DNA from: Notamacropus eugenii
Taxonomy: Eukaryota > Chordata > Mammalia > Diprotodontia > Macropodidae
Reading direction: 5' to 3'
DNA: 64,000 nucleotides
Assembly (NCBI RefSeq): GCF_028372415.1
Contig: NC_092875.1
Coordinates: 57,772,919 to 57,836,918 of the forward strand
Shown: piece by piece, positions 11,064 to 22,529 of the stretch
Layout: each line of letters opens with the position of its first letter
Numbering within the stretch: the stretch's first letter is position 1
Notes under the pieces: model-generated
The model's input: only the letters and a program-made list of their open reading frames with translations
The model's database searches: none
Told to the model about the DNA's origin: nothing
Program-made: the position numbers and the translations under genes

Positions 11064-11226
11064 CATCAGTTCATGTAAGTCTTTCCAGGTTTTTCTGAAA
11101 TTAGCCTGCTCATCATTTCTTATACCACAATAGCATTCCATCACTATCATGTACCACAACTTGTTCAGTCATTCCCCAGTGCATTGGAATCCCTTTAATT
11201 TCCAATTCTTTGCCACCACAAAAGAA
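11064..11226 (-). mobile_element. LINE-1 3' fragment, antisense
   Basis: CATCAGTTCATGTAAGTCTTT and TACCACAACTTGTTCAGTCAT match the L1 segment at 14100-14270. Confidence 0.75.
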
Positions 11227-11715
11227 CTGAAAAGCAGCAATCCTTAAAGCCACATGACTTCATTAAGAATAGATCATGCCAGATCAACCTCATTTTGATT
11301 TGTTGCACAATAACTAGATTGGCAAGTCAGAAGAATGCTCTGGATGTGGTAGAACTGGATTTTGATGAAGTATCTCACACTACTTTTTCATAAGATGAAC
11401 AGCTATTGGTGAGAGGAGAGCAGTTTGATTCAGAACTGGATGAATGACTGGATCTGAAGAGTAGTTGTTAAGAATTCCATGGAAACCTGGAAGGATATTT
11501 CTAGGGACGTACTCAGAAATTTGTCCTTTGTCCTTTTCTGATCCAAACCAGGTTTATGACTGACTGGGACAGAGGAATAAATGGCATATGCCTGTCCATT
11601 GTTAAGGAGCAGCCTGAGAAGAGCAGTGGTCCAAGATGGAACTTGTGGAGTAGACTGTGCCTGAGAGGCCTTTGCACTCAAGATCCTAAATGACTTCAAG
11701 GATTTACATATCTCT
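11227..11715 (+). mobile_element. CR1/L3-type LINE relic
   Basis: AGATCATGCCAGATCAACCTC followed by a decayed ACTGGATTTTGATGAAGTATC (DFSKAF-like) segment resembles CR1/L3 reverse transcriptase coding sequence. No open frame remains. Confidence 0.5.
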
Positions 11716-11904
11716 TTGGCACTAATGGTTGCTGATTCATGTATTTCAGTTTTTTCCTTTTTAAAAAATAAAACTTTCCTTTGATTAAAATTAAAAAGGA
11801 ATAATCAGTAAAAAAAAAAAAGATTCTGTGGCCTGGTAAACACTTGCCACAGACAATGAATGGTAAATATTACCCTAGAGACCTGAGTACAGGTGGGGAG
11901 GAAA

Positions 11905-11993
11905 TGGGACAAAAAGTACAAAAGAAGGCAGAGAATAAAGGATTGGGATTTGGGGGTGAGTCAAAGATTAGTTACAAAGACGTATAATAGAAA
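11905..11993. repeat. Inverted-repeat arm 2
   Basis: Partner of 10978-11063, about 840 nt away in opposite orientation. Its own flanks do not look like L1. Confidence 0.85.
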
Positions 11994-13270
11994 AGAGAGA
12001 ACTTGCCCCTCCCAGTAAGATTTGGAGACTGACAAGCCTCAGTTTCTTCCTTTTTCCTTATATAATCCCTCCTTAAATCTCAAAGCCTCCCCTTTGGACT
12101 AATTTGACATTATTATCAGGGCTGTGATTCCTGCCTCCCCTTTATGACACTGTTCTTTCTTTCTGACTGCCAGTTGGGTTTCTAGTTGGCAATCCCCAGG
12201 GCCCCAGTCTGACCTGTCTCCATCTCTTTCTCTCTTGGATGGACTCTGTACCCAGCTCACAGTGAAGCCTGTTTATACTGAGAATTCCCTGTGCTCAGAT
12301 TTTCCCCAACCTCCATTCTCCCTGCAACTGTATCCCCTGGTTCTCCCCACTCCCACTTCTCTAGTGCCTCCTGTTCCCCCAGCTTTTACTCTCTCCTCTG
12401 CCACAGTTCCTCTCAGCTTCCTGTATCTACCCCCATCCTCAATCCCTTTCTCATCTTTCCCTCCACAGATTAGAGAGATTCCCTGTCCAACCCCATCTTT
12501 GATCTCAACCTTTTCTTTTTAGACAGTACCTTGTGTCTCTGAGTTTCTGTCTCAGTCTCAGAGGAAGGTAGCACTGGGAGCTCAAGGTCACACTTCAGCT
12601 GCTCTCCTAGGAATCTACTCGCTCCTCACTGCCTTCTAAAGTCAGAGAGAAGGCTCTACTGTTCTTATATCCCTACCCAGACTCCACCTTCACAGGAAAG
12701 AGACCAAGGGAAGGGCCACAGGGAAGGAGCAGTACCTGGGTGGAGGCTGGCAGAGGAGAGGGAGGTGGCTGGATGCAAGGGTCAAAAAAGATCAAGTCTA
12801 TTTGATGAGACCAAGAGTTGAGCATCATTAGGTGAAAGGGTGAGAGAGAAAGGAGCCCAGGTTTCTAAATTAATTTCCTCCACTAACTTCCAGGCCTCCC
12901 TCCCAGCTCTTCTTCTCTTCTCTCCCTCTCAGTCTTGTGCCAGCTGAATGGGTGAAGAGGAAAGCCCTCCAGGCACTGTCCCCTAACTTATTTGTCTCAG
13001 TCTCAGCCTTCTTCCTATCTACTCTGCTGTCTCCCACCACTCACCAGGGCCTGTTTTTTTCAGCTCTCCACTAAGCATTGCTCTCCCACGCTCCCTGTTG
13101 TTTATTGACCCTGGCAATGGCCTAATACCTAGTAACCACTCACATAAGGAGGATTGTGTTTCCAGATCTTGTATTTACCTCCACTATGCACAGGGAGGGG
13201 TGTTTCTTCTGTGAAGCAGAAGCTACAATCCTTTCTGTCTGCTCTTCAGCCTTTTCTTAAGACCGTTTTT
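11994..13270. other. Pyrimidine-rich intergenic stretch, no gene recognised
   Basis: Long runs of CT-rich sequence (12290-12530, 12890-13100). Open frames here are low-complexity Ser/Pro/Leu and not credible. On the minus strand a donor-like CCACCCAG|GTACTG occurs near 12740 but nothing supports an exon. Confidence 0.5.
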
Positions 13271-13274
13271 GGAA

Positions 13275-13665
13275 CCTGAAACTGAAGCAAATAAAGGGAG
13301 CAGAACCAGGAGAACATTATACCCAGTAACAGCAATACTGCAGGATGATCAACTGTGAATGACTTAGCTATTCTCAGTAATGCAATGATTCAAGACAATC
13401 CCATAGACTTTATGATGAAAAATGCTATGTGTCTCCAGAGATAGAATTGATCTGAATATGGACTGTAGAATACTCTTTTCCACTTTTTTCTTTCTTTTCT
13501 TTTTTCTTTTTGTAGAATATTCTTGCACAAAATGACTAATAAGGAAATATTTTTCATGATTACATATGTATAACCTATATCAGATTTCTTACTGTCACAG
13601 GGAGAGTGGTGAGGAGGGAGGAGGAGATAGAATTTGAAAATCAAAACTTAAAGAAAAACAACTCA
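13275..13665 (+). mobile_element. LINE-1 3' UTR, sense
   Basis: GGAGCAGAACCAGGAGAACAT, GATGATCAACTGTGAATGAC and TGATTACATATGTATAACCT are typical marsupial L1 3' UTR words; it ends A-rich at about 13665. Confidence 0.8.
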
Positions 13666-14585
13666 TTTTATTTATTTATTTTTTAAAATTTTAATTTTTT
13701 TGTTTTCAACATTCACTTTCATAAGATTTGGAGTTCTAAATTTTCTCCCACTACTTCCCTTCCCCATTCCCCAAGATGGTGTGCCATCTGATATAGGCTC
13801 TACTTATACATTCATATTAAACATATTTTCACATTAATCATGTTGTAAAGAAGAATTAGAAGCAATGAGAAGAACCAAGAGAAAGAAGAAACAAACAGAA
13901 GAGAACAAATAGCATGGTTTCATCTGTATTCAAATTACATAATTCTTTCTATGGATGTGGATAGCAATTTCTGTAATGAGTCTTTTGGTGTTATCTTAGA
14001 TCCTTGCATTGCTGAGAAGACCTATATCTATCAAAGTCAATCATCACACAATGTAGTTATCACTGTATACAGTGTTCTTCTAATTCTGTTCACTTCATTC
14101 AGCATCAGTTCGTGTAAGTCTTTCCAGGTTTTACTGAAGTCTACCTGCTCATCATTTCTAATAGAACAATAGTATTATAATGTAATGTAATATAATATAA
14201 TATGATATAACATAACATAACATAATATAATATAATTGCATTCATATACCACAACTTGTTCAGCCATTCCCCAGTTGATGGGAATCCTTCAATTTCCAAC
14301 TCTTGGCCAACACAAAAAGAGATGCCATAAATATTTTTGCATATCTGGGTCCTTTTCCCATTTTTATGATCTCTTTGGGATACAGGCATACAAGTGGTAT
14401 TGCTAGGTCAAAAGGTATGCACAGTTTGATATCCCTTCTGGCATAATTCCAAATTGTCTTTCAGAACACTTGGATCAGTTGACAACTCCACCAACAATGC
14501 AATAGTGTTCCAATTTTCCAACATTTCCAACATATATCATTTTTCTGAAGAACAATGGATATTAAAAATTGTTTTCATGTGCAGT
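13666..14585 (-). mobile_element. LINE-1 3' region, antisense, tail-to-tail with the preceding copy
   Basis: It starts with a T-rich tract, then TTCAACATTCACTTTCATAAG, and continues through CAGCATCAGTTCGTGTAAGTC to about 14585. It contains an expanded TAATA-type pentamer tract at 14172-14236. Confidence 0.8.
14172..14236. repeat. (TAATA/TAACA)n short tandem repeat
   Basis: Units such as TAATATAATATAATA and CATAACATAACATAA within the L1 antisense copy. Confidence 0.85.
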
Positions 14586-14634
14586 TGGGGAAAAATAATA
14601 TATTATTAAAAAAATCTTCTTTGGTGCCTCACTT

Positions 14635-14960
14635 TGGGTGAATGAATGAAGAAACATTTATTATGTGCTTACTATATGTCAGACAAAATTCTGGAGATAA
14701 AAATATAAAAAGTCAGAGTACTTTCTCCCCCAGAACTTATATTTTAATAAAGGAATACAACACAGTGGTGACCAAAGGTCAGGATAGTGAGAATTGATCC
14801 ATTGGGCAGCCAAATGAGGCTCTCTTTCTGGGAGAAATGACAGTGTTGGTTTGATCCTCAGAGTAATAGCAGAAAAGTAAGGTGAAAGGAAAGAGCATGC
14901 GGAATGGTGACAGAGCAGAAGACAAGATGGTCAAGTAGACAGTGGGATGGCTGGATGGTT
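14635..14960 (+). repeat. Old interspersed repeat (same family as 4960 and 27020)
   Basis: TTATTATGTGCTTACTATATG, then GAACTTATATTTTAATAAAGG and a weakly matching tail. Family not named with confidence. Confidence 0.45.
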
Positions 14961-15164
14961 TATAAAGCATGGCCTAGGAGTCAGTTAAAGAGAATGGACT
15001 AAGCTCATCTGGTCATCAAACAAGACTGCTCAGCCCCAAATTGCCAATTCCAAAGTTGAATGGATTAATGTCCCCGGTAATGGTCCATGCATTCTAGTAG
15101 AGGGTGCTGGACAAGGTGAGAAGAAGTGGGGTACCAGTAGTAGAACATATGATTATCTTCAGAA

Positions 15165-15375
15165 CTTTATAGCATTTAATTCTCCATATGAGTTCAAATC
15201 TAGCCTCAGACATTATGTGACCCTGGGAAAGTCATTTAACCTTTTTGCTTCAATTACCTTAACTGTAAAATAGGGAAAATAATAGCATCTATCTTGCAGT
15301 GTTGTTGTGAGGATCAAATGAGACAATATTTGTAAGGTGCTCAGCACATAGTAGATATTTAATAAAATTCTTGTT
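15165..15375 (+). mobile_element. MIR-type SINE
   Basis: AGTTCAAATCTAGCCTCAGAC, TAAAATAGGGAAAATAATAGC and GTGCTCAGCACATAGTAG follow the MIR order. Confidence 0.75.
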
Positions 15376-15802
15376 TTCTTCCCTCCATCCCACAAATTTA
15401 CTAAAGGTGTGATAACTTATCAGATTCTTTCCTGTAAGGAAAGCAGAACTTATCCTCAAATTCTCATTGTCAGTTAGGAGGTATGAAGTTCTCTTTTGTC
15501 AGGATATAAAACAGGGAGTACAAAGGCCTAGGCTGAAGTAATCTCTCCTTTGAATTCTTCTTAGAGACTATGTTAACTGATTCTTGTCCTTTATCATGTG
15601 CTAAACTTTGAACTTTGTTTCTGAACTTTCCTGTCTTCTCTTCTGGGAGTCTCTCAGTTCAACTCTTACCTATTACTGATATTTTTAGGGATTAAAAAGC
15701 CATCAAGTAGAAGGGGAACTAAACCTTCTTTTTCCTGTTATTATAGAGTGGAATTAGGACCACTTATGGAAGTAATAAGAACATAGATTTCATATACATA
15801 TT

Positions 15803-15937
15803 TATGTGACCAGGAAGTAATGTTATATATTTAATTTATATATATTACACATAATATTTATTTATTTTACATATAAGTCATTATGTATATGTATATATAT
15901 ATACGTGCATATATATAATAACTTCCTAGTCACATGA
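15803..15937. repeat. AT-rich inverted repeat (hairpin)
   Basis: The left arm TATGTGACCAGGAAGTAATG then TTATATAT pairs with the right arm, whose reverse complement is CATGTGACTAGGAAGTTATT then ATATATAT. The arms enclose about 80 nt of nearly pure AT. Confidence 0.8.
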
Positions 15938-16138
15938 CCAATAAAATAGAGACATTTTCTTTGTTCTTTACAAATGCTCAGACCTTTCCAAAAGAGAAGT
16001 GGTGTGCTAGAGATAAAACAATTTCTATTGTTCTTATTGTGTAGGATGATCATCAAAGATGGCTAAAAAGTCTGTGAACTAGTGCTATTCTCAGACTCAG
16101 TCCACACCCCTTTCCATATTGCCCATCACCTTCTGCAG

Positions 16139-16455
16139 GGGCAGCTAGGTGGTGCAGTGGAAAGAACACCAGTGCACGAGTCAGGAGGACCTGATTTCAA
16201 ATCTCACCTCAGACACTTGACACTCACTAACTGTGTGACCTTGGGCAAGTCTCTTAACCCCAATTGCCTCATCCTGAGTCATCTCCAGTCATCTTGATGA
16301 ACATCTGGTCACTGGATTCAGATGGCTCTGGAGGAGAAGTGAGGCTGGTGACCTGCACAGCCCTCCCTCACTCAAAACAAAGTCAAGAGCAAGTCATGTC
16401 ATCATTTCTCTGATGGCATGGTCTTCTTTGGCAACAAAGGACGAACACATATCAG
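16139..16455 (+). mobile_element. Full composite tRNA/RTE-tail SINE with target-site duplication
   Basis: tRNA-like head GGGCAGCTAGGTGGTGCAGTG, internal GATTTCAAATCTCACCTCAG, then the RTE-type tail ending AACAAAGGACGAACACAT. The 9-nt direct repeat CTTCTGCAG occurs at 16130-16138 and 16456-16464. This copy shows both modules joined in one unit. Confidence 0.9.
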
Positions 16456-16464
16456 CTTCTGCAG

Positions 16465-17215
16465 AGAGGCTGCACTAGCTGATCTTATATGTGGGATTGC
16501 AAAAAAACAACATCACACCCTAACCCCTTCTCTCTTCTAGTGTCCTGGAGATCCAAACTCGAAATTGCAGAAAATTTGCTGAGGTCTTCATAGAAAGTGC
16601 CTTGGAAACATTTTGTGTTGCAACAGAGCCTTGCATGAGAGGGGAGAGACAGATAGGGACTTGTAATAGAATTTAACCCTAAATTTTCACTCAATCCTTT
16701 CCCCAGTGGTTTGGAAGTCCAAGATCCACATGGCAGAAATTTGCCCAGGTTGCCACAGCAACATCATGACAGTGCTTTATATTAGTGAGTCAGAGACCTG
16801 GAACAGGGTAGGGTACTATGTGTGTGGAGGTGAATGTGCGGCACTCCATTATATGCTTGAAGAAAAGATACACCTTTCAGTTGTGACTAGTTCTCTTCCT
16901 CCAAAAGTCATTTATTTGTGAAAGAGAACTAAATTAGTGAACTATGAATTGCTCAGCATGGGAGGAAGTTAGGAGTTTTGAGATCTAGTCCCGGGACACC
17001 ATCAGAAGGAAAGGAGTCAGAAAATGAGCAATAGAGGTAAATAAAGAAACAAAAGAGTGGAATTACCTAAGGCCTCAGGAGGAAGAAAAATCAAAGAACT
17101 TAAACATGCACTAATATACCATTAGGGAAGATGTTAACAGCAGAGGGAAACATGGCCTCCAGAGCTAAGAAGTGATTTCAGACATCTGTAAATAAATATT
17201 TCAGAACAAAGGAAA
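16465..17215. other. Intergenic stretch without a recognised feature
   Basis: No convincing open frame or repeat. Confidence 0.45.
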
Positions 17216-17219
17216 GTGA

Positions 17220-18230
17220 TTGAATACCTGATGCTGCAGATTTTGGGGAAAGCTTGGGCTGTGGGGGAAGAGCTAGAATATGTGCATCTTTGTACTCTTC
17301 CATCTTGGCTCCTTGGGGAAAGCTTGGAATTGCAACATGTGGTTCTTGAGTATTTTAAAAGAGAAATGAGAATTGTGGGAGCAGAGTTTATAGCCTGTCC
17401 AGTAGAAATAATGTACAGAATAGAAAAACCTGAATCCATAGCACAGCCACCAAAGAAACAAAAAAGGAGACAACTGATTGGTAATATGAATACACAGAAG
17501 TAAAAGACAATATTGAAGAAGAAAAGTAGAAAAGAAAAACCAAGAACATTAACAGAAAGCATGTTCTCCATATAAGCAAAATATATTAATTCTTGAAGAC
17601 AGCACATATAGCAACCACTTAAGGATTATAGCTCACCCAGAAAAACAAGAAGAGTTAAAAAAAAAGCTAAGTATCTGTAAAATGTGAGCATAGTATAAAA
17701 AATAATACAAGGAAACTGCCCAGAACTTCTGAATACAAAAAGCAAAATACCAATAAAAAGAATCTGTACACTGCTTCCAGAAAAAAACACAAACAAATCA
17801 AAGACTGTAAACTTCAAGTGGTTAAATTGAACAATTTCCTTTAGAAACAGCAAATTATGCAAATGACCAGGAAGAAAACTTTCAAATAAAAAGGAAAAGA
17901 AATTTGATTAGCAAGATTATTCTGTCCTCACTAGAAAAAGTAGCAGGGAATGAAATAATGTGTTCAAAGAGTAATGGAGCTCAAGAGGTAGCCTATGGTT
18001 ACTTCCCCTGAAAACCTAAGCTTATCCATAAATACAAAAATAGGGACAATCAATAATAAAGGGGATTTGGAACATTCTTAGAAAAAAAACCAGACCTGAA
18101 GGCATTATTTACTTATTAAACACTCCAGATAACAGAAATGCAAGAAAAGCAAATGAATGAAGTAGGAAAGGATAGCAATAGCAACAGTGACAGTAAAGAG
18201 ATTATTAAGAGACTTCATTCCTTTTTTTAT
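17220..18230. mobile_element. Probable LINE-1/HAL1-related relics, mixed orientation
   Basis: At 17260-17315 ATGTGCATCTTTGTACTCTTC then CATCTTGGCTCC is the reverse complement of an L1/HAL1 5' end. From about 17480 to 18220 the plus strand is strongly A-rich in the manner of L1 ORF1, with no open frame left. The assignment of the second part is weak. Confidence 0.4.
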
Positions 18231-18472
18231 CATTAAAATGTAAGGATTTGCTTTTCTTTTTGTTTTGGTGGTATTGTCTATTACATCATAGCTAGACACT
18301 GTTTCATTAATTGTGTTGTTTAATGGTAATTAGTAAAGACAAAGGAAACACAGTAACGTTAGAACATATGGAACTTTGCAGCATTTTCTTGTTGTGGTAG
18401 TGGCAGCACTAATAGTGTTTGGGCTACAGATAAGCTAGCTAGGAACAGAACCATCTGATCAGACTTCATTCT

Positions 18473-21248
18473 TTTTTTTTCCTTTCCTTTTTTTTTTTTT
18501 TCAATTTATGTATTTAACTTTTAACATTCATTTTCACAAAATTTTGGGTTCCAAATTCTCTTCCCATTTGTCCCCTCCCCCCACCCCAAAACACAGAACA
18601 TTGTAATTGCCCCTATCACCAATCTGCCCTCTCTTCTGTCATCCCTCCCTTCCCTTGTCCCCATCTTCTCTTTTGTCCTGTAGGGCCAGATAACTTTTTA
18701 TACCCCATTACCTGTATTCCTTATTTCCTAGTAGCAAGAACAGTACCCCACAGTTATTCCTATAACTTTGATTTCCAACTTCTCTTCATCCCTCCCGCCC
18801 CACCCATTCCCTTTGGGAAGGTAAGCAATTCAATATAGGCCATATCTGTGTAGTTTTGCAAATGACTTCCATAATAGTTGTGTTGTGTAAGACTAACTAT
18901 ATTTCCCTCCATCTTATTCTGCCCCCATTGCTTCTATTCTCTCTTTTGATCCTGTCCCTCCCCAAGAGTGTTGCCTTCAGATTTCTCCCTCCTCCCCATG
19001 CCCTCCCTTCCATCATCCCCCCCACCCTGCTTATCCCCTTATCCCCCACTTTCCTGTATTGTAAGATAGGTTTTCATACCAAAATGAGTGTGTATTTTGT
19101 TCCTTTCTTGAGTCAAGTGTGATGAGAGTAAACTTCATGTTTTTCTCTCACCTCCCCTCTTTTTCCCTCCACTGAAAAGTCTTTTGCCTGCCTCTTTTAT
19201 GAGAGATAATTTGCCCCATTCCATTTCTCCCTTTCTCCTCCCAATATATTTCTCTCTCACCACTTAATTTCATTTTTTAAAGATATGATCCCATCCTATC
19301 CAATTCACCCTGTGCTCTGTGTGCATGTGTGTGTGTAATCCCACCCACTACCCAGATACTGAAAAGTTTCAAGACTTACAAATATTTTCTTTCCATGTAG
19401 GAATGTAAACAGTTCAACTTTAGTAAGTCCTTTATGACTTCTCTTTGCTGTTTACCTTTTCATGCTTCTCTTCATTCTTGTGTTTGAAAGTCAAATTTTC
19501 TTTTCAGCTCTGGTCTTTTCATCAAGAATACTTGAAAGTCCCCAATTTCATTGAAAGATGATTTTTTTCCCCTGAAGTATTATACTTAGTTTTTCTGGGT
19601 AGGTGATTCTTGGTTTGAGTGCTAGTTCCTTTGACTTCTGGAATATCATATTCCATGCCTTTAGATCCCTTAATGCAGAAGCTGCTAGATCTTGTGTTAT
19701 CCTGATTGTATTTCCACAATACTTGAATTGTTTCTTTCTAGTTGCTTGCAGTATTTTCTCCTTGACCTGGGAACTCTGGAATTTGGCCACAATGTTCCTA
19801 GGAGTTTCTCTTTTTGGATCACTTTCAGGCGGTGATCTGTGGATTCCTTGAATACTTATTTTGCCTTCTGGTTCTAGAATCTCAGGGCAGTTTTCCTTGA
19901 TCATTTCATGAAAGATGATGTCTACGCTCTTTTTTTGATCATGGTTTTTAGGTAGTCCCACAATTTTTAAATTGTCTCTCCTGGATCTATTTTCCAGGTC
20001 AGTTGTTTTTCCAGGGAGATATTTCACATTATCTTCCATTTTTTCATTCTTTTGGTTTTGTTTTGTGATTTCTTGGTTTCTCATAAAGTCATTAGCCTCC
20101 ATCTGTTCCATTCTAATTTTGAAAGAACAATTTTCTTCAGTGAGCTTTTGAACCTCCTTTTCCATTTGGCTAATTCTGGTTTTTAAAGCATTCTTCTCCT
20201 CATTGGCATTTTGAACCTCTTTTGCTAATTGAGTTAGCCTATTTTTCAAGGTGTTATTTTCTTCAGCATTTTTTTGGGTCTCCTTTAGCAAGGTGTTGAC
20301 CTGCTTTTTATGCTTTTCTTGCATCTCTCTCATTTCTCTTCCCAGTTTTTCCTCCACCTCTCTAACTTGATTTTCAAAATCCTTTTCGAGCTCTTCCATG
20401 ACCTGAGTCCATGGAATATTTATTTTGGATGTTTGGGATACAGAAGCCTTGACTTCTGTGTCTTTCCCTGATGGTAAGCTTTGTTCTTCCTCATTAGTAA
20501 GGAAGGGAGGAGATACCTGTTCACCAAGAAAGTAACCTTCTATGGTCTTATTTTTTGCCCCTTTTCTGGGTATTTTCCCAGCCAGTGACTTGACTTCTGA
20601 GCTTCCTCTTCACACCCACTTGGCCTCCAGATCCGCCCAGCCAGCTCTTGGGGTCTGAGATTCAAATGCTGCTTCCCAGCGTCAAGGCTTTGGGTGGGGG
20701 CAGGGTCTGCTATTCAGTGTGAGGTTAAGTTCAGGTGCTCAGGTGGGGGCAGGGCCACCTCACAGGGCTTAGTTTCCTCAGGGGGTTTATGCAGAGACCT
20801 TCAACAATGGATCCAAGCTCCTGCCTGCTTTGGGAGGCCTTGTCCACTGCCGCCTCTGCTGCTGCCTCCCGAGGGGGCCTGAGTTATGGGGATACCCCAT
20901 TCCCCTCTCGACCAGCCAAAGAGACCCTCTCACTAACCCTTGTCACCTGTGGGTGGAGGGACCTGTGGGGCCACTGGAGATTCTGTCCCTGAAGCCTGCT
21001 GGGATCTGCTCCTCTCGGTGCCACGTGGCCAAGGCAGGGCTGGGCTCTGCTCTGGGTCTGGTGTGTGACAGACGTTTCGTGTCAGGTTTTCAGGTCTCTC
21101 TGGAACAGAAATCTTGTCTGCTCTGTTGTTCTGTGGCTTCTACTGCTCCCGAATTTGTTGGGAGTTCTTCTTTACAGGTCTTTTATGGGCTGTGGGTTTT
21201 GGAGCTAGCATATGTGTGTCTTTCTACTCCGCCATCTTGGCTCCTCCC
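18473..21248 (-). mobile_element. HAL1 (half-L1) retrotransposon, full length, 13-bp target-site duplication
   Basis: A perfect direct repeat CAGACTTCATTCT lies at 18460-18472 and 21249-21261. On the minus strand the element begins GGAGGAGCCAAGATGGCGGAG, has a GC-rich 5' UTR (about 20600-21248), one ORF1, then a 3' UTR and A-rich end at 18473-18500. There is no ORF2, which defines HAL1 rather than L1. Confidence 0.88.
19548..20573 (-). pseudogene. HAL1 ORF1 protein frame, open but without its start codon
   Basis: The frame is free of stops for 341 codons. The expected first codon (20573-20571) is ATA, where the copies at 24632 and 49140 have ATG-CCT/CCC-AAA. The first remaining Met opens a 283-residue frame at 20399: a long coiled coil (heptads such as LKNRLTQLAKEVQNANEEKN, about residues 1-125), an RNA-binding-like core with [13 protein letters not shown], and a basic C-terminal domain with RITQDLA and KPRITYPEKLSII. 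L1 ORF1 proteins are nucleic-acid chaperones. A single-base loss of the start looks like the main lesion. Confidence 0.82.
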
Positions 21249-21364
21249 CAGACTTCATTCTAATATGCACTAGGAGGGAGGAAAGAAGTCAGATATCAGA
21301 TGAAGATGATGGTGTAGAGTTGGGTCTGGGGCATTATCGACTAAGTTTTTTGCCTCCCATATGA

Positions 21365-21606
21365 GGGCTGCTGGGTAGAACAGTGGAGTATACTGAGTCT
21401 GAGGTCATGAAGACTTGTCTTCATGAGTTCAAATCTGTCCTCAGATGCTTATAAATTGGGTAACCCTGGGAGTCATTTCATCCTGTTTGCCTCAGTTTTC
21501 TCATATGTAAAATGATCTCGAGAAGGAAATGGCAAATCACTTCAATATCTCTGTCAAAAAAACTCCAAATAGGATCACAAAGAGTCAGACACAACTGAAT
21601 AAAAAA
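21365..21606 (+). mobile_element. Marsupial tRNA-derived SINE
   Basis: GAGTTCAAATCTGTCCTCAG, GAGAAGGAAATGGCAAATCAC and AAGAGTCAGACACAACTGAA in order. Confidence 0.85.
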
Positions 21607-21609
21607 ATC

Positions 21610-22145
21610 TGAGGTAGATCAATTTGTGTGTGTGTGTATGTGTGTGACTAAGTTATAAAATGAAAGAATGCATGAAAAGGGGGACAGAAAGTGGACAGAG
21701 AGAGTATGTAATGTGCCTTGCTCAAGTTGTAGGCTAGCAATGGGAAGAAGATGACTGCTGTAGTCTCTTGTGAAAAGGAGAGTCTGTAGGGAAGTGGGTG
21801 AAAAGGTAGGGAGAGAAATTAAAAGGGGAGAAAAGTAAGAGTTCCCATTTTGATGGTAGGATGTGATGCCACTGATGAATGCTCTCATGAGTGAAGAGAG
21901 ATGTTCTGTGAAGGAAAATGGGGATCTTGCACTGGATTTTATCTGTAGGGATTTGTTCCTTAGAGACACCACTCATCCTGACTCAGGAGAGGGTGTGTCA
22001 GAACTTCTAGGAGCAACTAGTGCCTGGAGGAGTAAGAGATATGGACCAGGGAGGAGACAAATGGTGAGGAAGGAGAGGTCATAAGTCAGTGATGGACTAT
22101 ATTACTGGGGAGGAGGGAGGGTCTTGCCATGGGTTTTTATCTTCT
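21610..22145. other. Intergenic stretch without a recognised feature
   Basis: Includes a short TG tract at 21623-21646; no gene seen. Confidence 0.45.
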
Positions 22146-22149
22146 ATTC

Positions 22150-22527
22150 AGTGCTTCTTAAACTGTGGTTCTTGATCTCAAACCAAATGCGGAGGTTGCC
22201 AAAAATTTGGCAGTGGTAGGAGGCTTCTGAAGGCACAATGACCAAAATATCAGTATTAAATATTGAATATTCTACCAATCTTTAATTCTTTGTGTAATAT
22301 TAAACAAGCACATCCATATCATTAGTATGTAAATTTTCTTTCATCTTTAAAAATGGTAAAAATTATGTGTATACCAAAGGACTGTTTTAAAATAAATTTC
22401 TTTATGATTTACTATCAGGAAATGTTTGATTTGTATACCTATTTTATGTGCCATATTCTTGGGGTCGAGTAAAAATTTCTTGAATGTAAAAAGGTCACAA
22501 ATGGAAAAAGTTTAAGAAGTCCTATTC
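22150..22527. mobile_element. Non-autonomous hAT-type DNA transposon
   Basis: The terminal inverted repeats are CTTCTTAAACT at the left end (from about 22152) and AGTTTAAGAAG at the right end (to about 22520). The interior is non-coding. This end structure is typical of hAT elements. Confidence 0.75.
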
Positions 22528-22529
22528 TG

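Noticed and set aside
12235-12522. Ser/Pro/Leu-rich plus frame
   Set aside because: Open only because the sequence is CT-rich; overlapping frames look alike.
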